Assembly: GCA_007124105.1 (NCBI GenBank)
Contig: SLFT01000177.1
Location: 1-10,783 of the forward strand
Reading direction: 5' to 3'
DNA from: Candidatus Hydrogenedentota bacterium
GTDB lineage: Bacteria; Hydrogenedentota; Hydrogenedentia; Hydrogenedentales; CAITNO01
Length of the DNA stretch: 10,783 nucleotides
Position 1 is the stretch's first letter. Each line of letters starts with the position of its first letter. The notes beneath the pieces are model-generated. The model ran no database searches. It saw only the letters and a program-made list of their open reading frames with translations, and was not told where the DNA came from. The position numbers were made by a program, and so were the translations under genes. Of the stretch, positions 7,731 to 10,783 are shown piece by piece.

Positions 7731-9380
7731 TTATCCCAGCATGGCCTTCAAATCGGCGTCTACGTCGCTGATGGGCGTAAGTCCGAATTTATCAACCAGT
7801 ACATTCAATACGTTCGGGCCTACAAAAGCGGGCAAGGTAGGTCCGAGGCGCATGCCCTGCAGGTTCAGATGCAGCAGGGTCAGCAGAATGACCACCGCCT
7901 TCTGTTCGTACCAGCTGAGTACAATAGACAGGGGCAGGTCGTTTACGCCGCAATCGAATGCGCCAGCCAGCGCCACGGCAATCTGGATGGCGCTGTAAGC
8001 GTCGTTGCACTGGCCAATATCGAGCAGGCGCGGGATGCCGCCAATATCGCCGAACTCCTGTTTGTTGAAACGGTATTTGCCGCAGGCCAGCGTCATGATC
8101 ACGCAATCATCCGGGACGGCGGTGGCCAGGTCAGTATAGTAATTGCGACCCGTTTTCGCGCCGTCACAGCCGCCGATAAGGAAGAAACGGCGAATCTTGC
8201 CCGCCTTCACGGCCTCAATCACTTTGTCCGCCACGCCTAGCACAGCGTTGTGCCCGAACCCAACAGTAATGAATTGTTCCGGTTCGTCCGCTGTGAATCC
8301 TGGCGCGGCCTGGGCCGCTTCAATCACCGGCGCGAAATTATCGTCGCTGATATGCGTGGCGCCCGGCCAGTGAACCAGACCGCAGGTGAATATGCGGCCG
8401 ATATAACTGTCTCGCGGCTTCTGGATACAATTGGTGGTCATAAGAATGGCGCCGGGGAAGGCGTCGAATTCCTTGGCCTGGTCCTGCCAGGCGCCGCCGT
8501 AGTTGCCCACAAGATGCTTGTACTTTTTCAGCTCGGGGTAAGCGTGGCAGGGCAGCATCTCGCCGTGGGTGTACACGTTGATGCCCTTGCCCTCGGTCTG
8601 TTTCAGCAACGCCTCAAGGTCTTTCAGGTCGTGCCCGGACACCAGGATACATTTGCCCTGAATCGGGGTAACGCGAACTTGGGTCGGCTCGGGGTGGCCG
8701 TAACGCCCGGTATTTGCCCCGTCAAGCATTTCCATGACGCGCAGGTTCTTTTCGCCGACCAGCAACGCGCGGCCCACCAACGCGTCAACATCGCTTACAT
8801 CGCGCGCCAGGAAATCGAGTGTATCATGGAAGAACGCGTAAATATCGTCGTCCTCCATATCAAGAATGGCCGCGTGATCGGCATAGGCCGCCATGCCTTT
8901 CAGGCCATATTTCACAAGCTCCTGGAGACCGCCTACATCATTGCCAAAGTGGGCCAGGCTCTCTTCAATCGAGACCTTTTCACCCTGACGCGCCATTTCG
9001 TCGCGGTCTGAGGCAACAGCAAAGACGGCCGGGCCCTGTAACTGCTCGGGTTCGCGACCCGCATCACGGCAAGCCTTCTCATAAAGCGCCTTGGCCCGGT
9101 CGCGTAATTCAACGCCCTGGCGTATCTGCGCCGCTACGGCTTCAGCGTCGAAATTCACGTTGGTCACGGTAGTAAACAACGCCCTCACCACAAAGCGGTC
9201 CAGTTCCGCGTCCCGGGCGCCAAGTTGCCGCGCGCTGTGCGCGTACTGGCTGATGCCCTTGGCCAGATGAACAAGCAAGTCCTGCAATGCCGACGTTTCG
9301 GGGTCTTTGCCGCACACGCCATAAGAGGTGCAGCCTGTCGAGCGCGCCGTCTGTTCACACTGATAACAAAACATTCCCAT
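7731..9380 (-). CDS. hcp: Hybrid cluster protein / hydroxylamine reductase (class I)
   Basis: Hcp is a cytoplasmic Fe-S enzyme that reduces hydroxylamine in vitro and nitric oxide in vivo in characterised bacteria, protecting against nitrosative stress. The 549-residue length fits the family. The N-terminal Cys5-X2-Cys8-X8-Cys17-X5-Cys23 motif is the class I type that binds a [4Fe-4S] cluster, typical of anaerobes; the enterobacterial spacing is longer. All seven hybrid-cluster ligands are recognisable: His250 (SGHDLKD), Glu274 (THGEMLP), Cys318 (TNCIQK), Cys405 (GGCDGAK), Cys433 (LACGKY), Cys458 (GQCNDAY) and Glu492 (WYEQK). The protein should therefore be active. ATG 9380 has a strong AGGAGA ribosome binding site 6 bases upstream (9387-9392). 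A ferredoxin-like gene lies upstream on the same strand with a 138-bp AT-rich gap, and a methyltransferase follows at 7 bp. The gap suggests hcp has its own promoter or control site. Confidence 0.98.
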   Translation of the reverse strand: MGMFCYQCEQTARSTGCTSYGVCGKDPETSALQDLLVHLAKGISQYAHSARQLGARDAELDRFVVRALFTTVTNVNFDAEAVAAQIRQGVELRDRAKALYEKACRDAGREPEQLQGPAVFAVASDRDEMARQGEKVSIEESLAHFGNDVGGLQELVKYGLKGMAAYADHAAILDMEDDDIYAFFHDTLDFLARDVSDVDALVGRALLVGEKNLRVMEMLDGANTGRYGHPEPTQVRVTPIQGKCILVSGHDLKDLEALLKQTEGKGINVYTHGEMLPCHAYPELKKYKHLVGNYGGAWQDQAKEFDAFPGAILMTTNCIQKPRDSYIGRIFTCGLVHWPGATHISDDNFAPVIEAAQAAPGFTADEPEQFITVGFGHNAVLGVADKVIEAVKAGKIRRFFLIGGCDGAKTGRNYYTDLATAVPDDCVIMTLACGKYRFNKQEFGDIGGIPRLLDIGQCNDAYSAIQIAVALAGAFDCGVNDLPLSIVLSWYEQKAVVILLTLLHLNLQGMRLGPTLPAFVGPNVLNVLVDKFGLTPISDVDADLKAMLG

Positions 9381-9482
9381 AGTTCTTCTCCTGCTGTTGT
9401 TGGTTATTTACCAAACTGTTTGAACTCACTATAAATATACGCCTTCTTGACGTATCCACACTAGGTATTCATTCACTGTACC

Positions 9483-9506
9483 ACGCATTATCAACAATTA
9501 ATGCGT
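9483..9506. promoter_or_regulatory. Perfect 8-bp inverted repeat ACGCATTA-N8-TAATGCGT upstream of hcp
   Basis: The arms are 9483-9490 and 9499-9506, in the 138-bp gap between the ferredoxin-like gene and hcp. On the minus strand the spacer forms TTGATA, a near-consensus -35, so the site could be an operator on the hcp promoter, although no good -10 follows at 17 bp. As RNA it would form an AT-rich hairpin 12 bases after the ferredoxin stop, without a T-run. It does not match the FNR/HcpR-type consensus sites I know. Confidence 0.4.
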
Positions 9507-9518
9507 AATAGTTCGTAA

Positions 9519-10292
9519 TTAGTAGGTTGTGCGGCCCTGTATTATGCCGTCAACGCCCAGTATAATTTCTTCCACCGGCGTGGCGCTGGCTGCCGCGTCA
9601 CGGGCTGACAACAGCCACTGCGTGATGCCCCGGCAGCAGGGAACTTCCATGCGAACCACGGTTACACTTGCCGGCGCCGCATTCTGAAACATATCCGTCA
9701 ATTTTTCGAGGTAGCCCTGGGGGTCGTCCAATTTCGGGCAGGCAATGGCCACCGCCTTACCCTGGAGCAGACGCGGATGAAACGCGCCGCAGGCAAATGC
9801 GCTGCAATCGGCGGCGATCAGGATATGGCGTCCCTTATACTGGGGCGCCTGAAAACTGATAAGATGCAGCTGCACAGGCCAATGGGTCAGGGCCGAGGCC
9901 GGTTCAGAGGACTGGCGCGCATCATGTTGTTCCGGAGTGGGCTGTTGACCAAACTGAAACGATCGCGCCCCAGGACATCCGCCGCCGGAAGGTGTACTGG
10001 AGGCGGTACGCGTTGTTGCCGGGCCCAAAGCGACTTCCGCCGCCGCAAGCGCGGCGGGCGCGCGCACAGCGCCTTCAGGATAATCGAATTCGGGGGCTTC
10101 GCGTTGTTCGATAGTCAGTGCGCCGGTGGGGCAACCGCCTATGCACGCGCCCAATCCGTCGCAATAGCTCTCTTTGACCAGCTTCGCTTTGCCGTCAATA
10201 ATGGCAAGCGCGCCTTCTTCACAATCCACCACGCACTGGCCGCAACCATTGCATTTCTCTTCGTCAATCTGAATCATGTTGCGTATCGGCAT
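9519..10292 (-). CDS. Ferredoxin-like 4Fe-4S protein with extra C-terminal domain, likely Hcp redox partner
   Basis: The protein has 257 residues. ATG 10292 is chosen because AAAGGA lies 7 bases upstream (AGGA at 10300-10303); the frame could extend 22 codons further, but with no better start. Residues 7-60 form a bacterial ferredoxin domain: C14xxC17xxC20xxxC24 and a second motif C44-x5-C50-x3-C54-P that lacks the usual middle cysteine (Leu47). A low-complexity linker with GGGCPGAR follows. Then comes an alpha/beta-like domain of about 110 residues with AADCSAFACG (Cys163, Cys168), IACPKLDD (Cys185) and VPCCRG (Cys219, Cys220). Fe-S proteins of this kind occur beside hcp in Desulfovibrio and other anaerobes in the HcpR regulon, so electron supply to Hcp is likely. 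Roles for the C-terminal cysteines are not known to me. Confidence 0.9.
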   Translation of the reverse strand: MPIRNMIQIDEEKCNGCGQCVVDCEEGALAIIDGKAKLVKESYCDGLGACIGGCPTGALTIEQREAPEFDYPEGAVRAPAALAAAEVALGPATTRTASSTPSGGGCPGARSFQFGQQPTPEQHDARQSSEPASALTHWPVQLHLISFQAPQYKGRHILIAADCSAFACGAFHPRLLQGKAVAIACPKLDDPQGYLEKLTDMFQNAAPASVTVVRMEVPCCRGITQWLLSARDAAASATPVEEIILGVDGIIQGRTTY

Positions 10293-10331
10293 TGTTTGTT
10301 CCTTTCGTTGAAGCGCTTGTTGCGCCTGTCT

Positions 10332-10346
10332 TGTATATACTGTACA
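10332..10346 (-). promoter_or_regulatory. Near-palindrome with -10-like TATATA upstream of the ferredoxin-like gene
   Basis: TGTATATACTGTACA is symmetric at five of seven paired positions. On the minus strand it contains TATATA (10334-10339), placed to start transcription about 35 bases before the ferredoxin ATG. The -35 region 17 bp further up is poor (ATAATT), which fits a promoter needing an activator, or may mean this is not the promoter. Confidence 0.3.
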
Positions 10347-10454
10347 CCGAATCCGCAATTATTTCCTTGACATAAGTAAAGAGTTGAAAAAAAATTAACC
10401 GTATTACAATAAACCTCAAAACTGGACCCAACGAGACAACATCTTGCAGCAGAA

Positions 10455-10478
10455 CGGTGGAGTCCGCTTCACCCACCG
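10455..10478. repeat. Possible degenerate copy of the 1897-1984 repeat (one end)
   Basis: CGGTGG (10455-10460) and CCACCG (10473-10478) form a 6-bp stem. The sequence through CCGCTTCACCCACC aligns with the right end of the 88-bp element (GGTGAGTTCCGCTTCGCTTCACCCACC, 1952-1978), with a 4-base deletion and a few changes. The preceding AGAAC also recurs in the element. The terminal CCTACAG is missing. A chance match is possible for so short a stretch. Confidence 0.4.
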
Positions 10479-10600
10479 AATTCACAAGTGTTACTTAGAA
10501 GGCGTCATGGCAACAGTTACAAAAACAATTAGTAGCCTCTTATTATTCGTGTATGCTATCTTATCGAAAGTACGATCACGCCTATAGGAAGGAAAACATC

Positions 10601-10783
10601 ATGTATAACCGATATCTTATGATAGCGATCTGTGTTGTCGCGGGATGGGTTGGCGCGACCAATGCAAGTGAAATTATCCCGGAACGGAATTGGGAAGCGG
10701 AACTCGCCGCAGCGCATGGATTGCGGATGACAGGGCAATACGAGGCGGCCCGCGCAGCGTATGCGCTGCTGGCGGATGACGAC
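10601..10783 (+). CDS. Exported protein, possibly TPR-containing (3' end outside window)
   Basis: An open frame of 61 codons runs off the window end. ATG 10601 is preceded by AGGAAGGA with about 7 bases of spacing, a strong ribosome binding site. The N-terminus is a Sec signal peptide: Arg4, a hydrophobic core LMIAICVVAGWVGA, and a likely signal peptidase I cut after the ATNAS region (residues 19-23). Mature residues about 31-58 (WEAELAAAHGLRMTGQYEAA and on to AYALLADDD) have the alternating small and aromatic pattern of a tetratricopeptide-like helix pair (GQYEAARAAY). A periplasmic or secreted scaffold protein is the simplest reading. Only one repeat is visible, so the family is unproven. 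It is transcribed divergently from the hcp group and its relation to that group is unknown. Confidence 0.75.
   Translation, partial: MYNRYLMIAICVVAGWVGATNASEIIPERNWEAELAAAHGLRMTGQYEAARAAYALLADDD

Larger units (their letters stand above)
10293..10600. other. 308-bp divergent intergenic region
   Basis: This AT-rich region separates the ferredoxin-like gene (-) from the exported-protein gene (+). It holds the ferredoxin ribosome binding site, a near-palindrome with a TATATA -10 candidate (10332-10346), an A-run (10387-10394), a possible repeat remnant (10455-10478) and the AGGAAGGA ribosome binding site of the right-hand gene near 10586-10593. A perfect TTGACA occurs at 10367-10372 (+) but has no matching -10 at 16-18 bp. 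TTGAAA (10384-10389) and TACAAT (10405-10410) are only 15 bp apart, so a + promoter is uncertain. Confidence 0.5.

Noticed and set aside
8250..9011. Open frame on the plus strand (253 codons) inside hcp
   Set aside because: hcp on the other strand has all its ligands intact; this frame has no ribosome binding site and no family features.
10264..10485. Minus-strand frame (73 codons) covering the region upstream of the ferredoxin-like gene
   Set aside because: It overlaps the ferredoxin ribosome binding site and promoter region and the possible repeat remnant; composition is not gene-like.

Overview
The window is a moderately GC-rich bacterial chromosome segment (AT-rich only between genes). 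It has six substantial genes plus the first 61 codons of a seventh. The class I hybrid cluster protein with a dedicated ferredoxin points to an anaerobe or facultative anaerobe. The hydrolase and the style of the symporter recall environmental Planctomycetes/Verrucomicrobia/Hydrogenedentota-like bacteria, but that placement is only an impression and no marker gene here settles it.

Left part (1-3797, + strand): the 3' part of a large alpha/beta hydrolase of the acetylxylan-esterase/dienelactone-hydrolase type is followed by a 404-bp gene-free stretch and then a sodium:solute symporter. Together they look like a scavenging pair (ester cleavage plus uptake), although they are probably not one transcript. 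The gap holds a palindrome with a TATAAT core, an 88-bp MITE-like inverted repeat (1897-1984) and alternative small hairpins in the symporter leader.

Middle (3991-6852, +): a complete uvrA with its own likely promoter, ending convergently against the minus-strand group.

Right part (10292 down to 6989, - strand): a ferredoxin-like Fe-S protein, then hcp (hydroxylamine reductase/hybrid cluster protein), then a SAM-dependent methyltransferase 7 bp after hcp. The ferredoxin and Hcp form a known pairing for nitrosative-stress/nitrogen-oxide reduction; the methyltransferase is an unexplained addition. Short palindromes lie before the ferredoxin and between it and hcp and could be operators.

Far right (10601 to the end, +): the start of a secreted protein with a possible TPR-like helix pair. 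The divergent region before it carries what looks like a decayed end of the same repeat family seen at 1897-1984. I found no CRISPR array, tRNA, rRNA, transposase or phage gene. The contents are mostly recognisable housekeeping and accessory genes. The less explained points are the Fe-S protein architecture, the hcp-methyltransferase coupling and the short repeat family.
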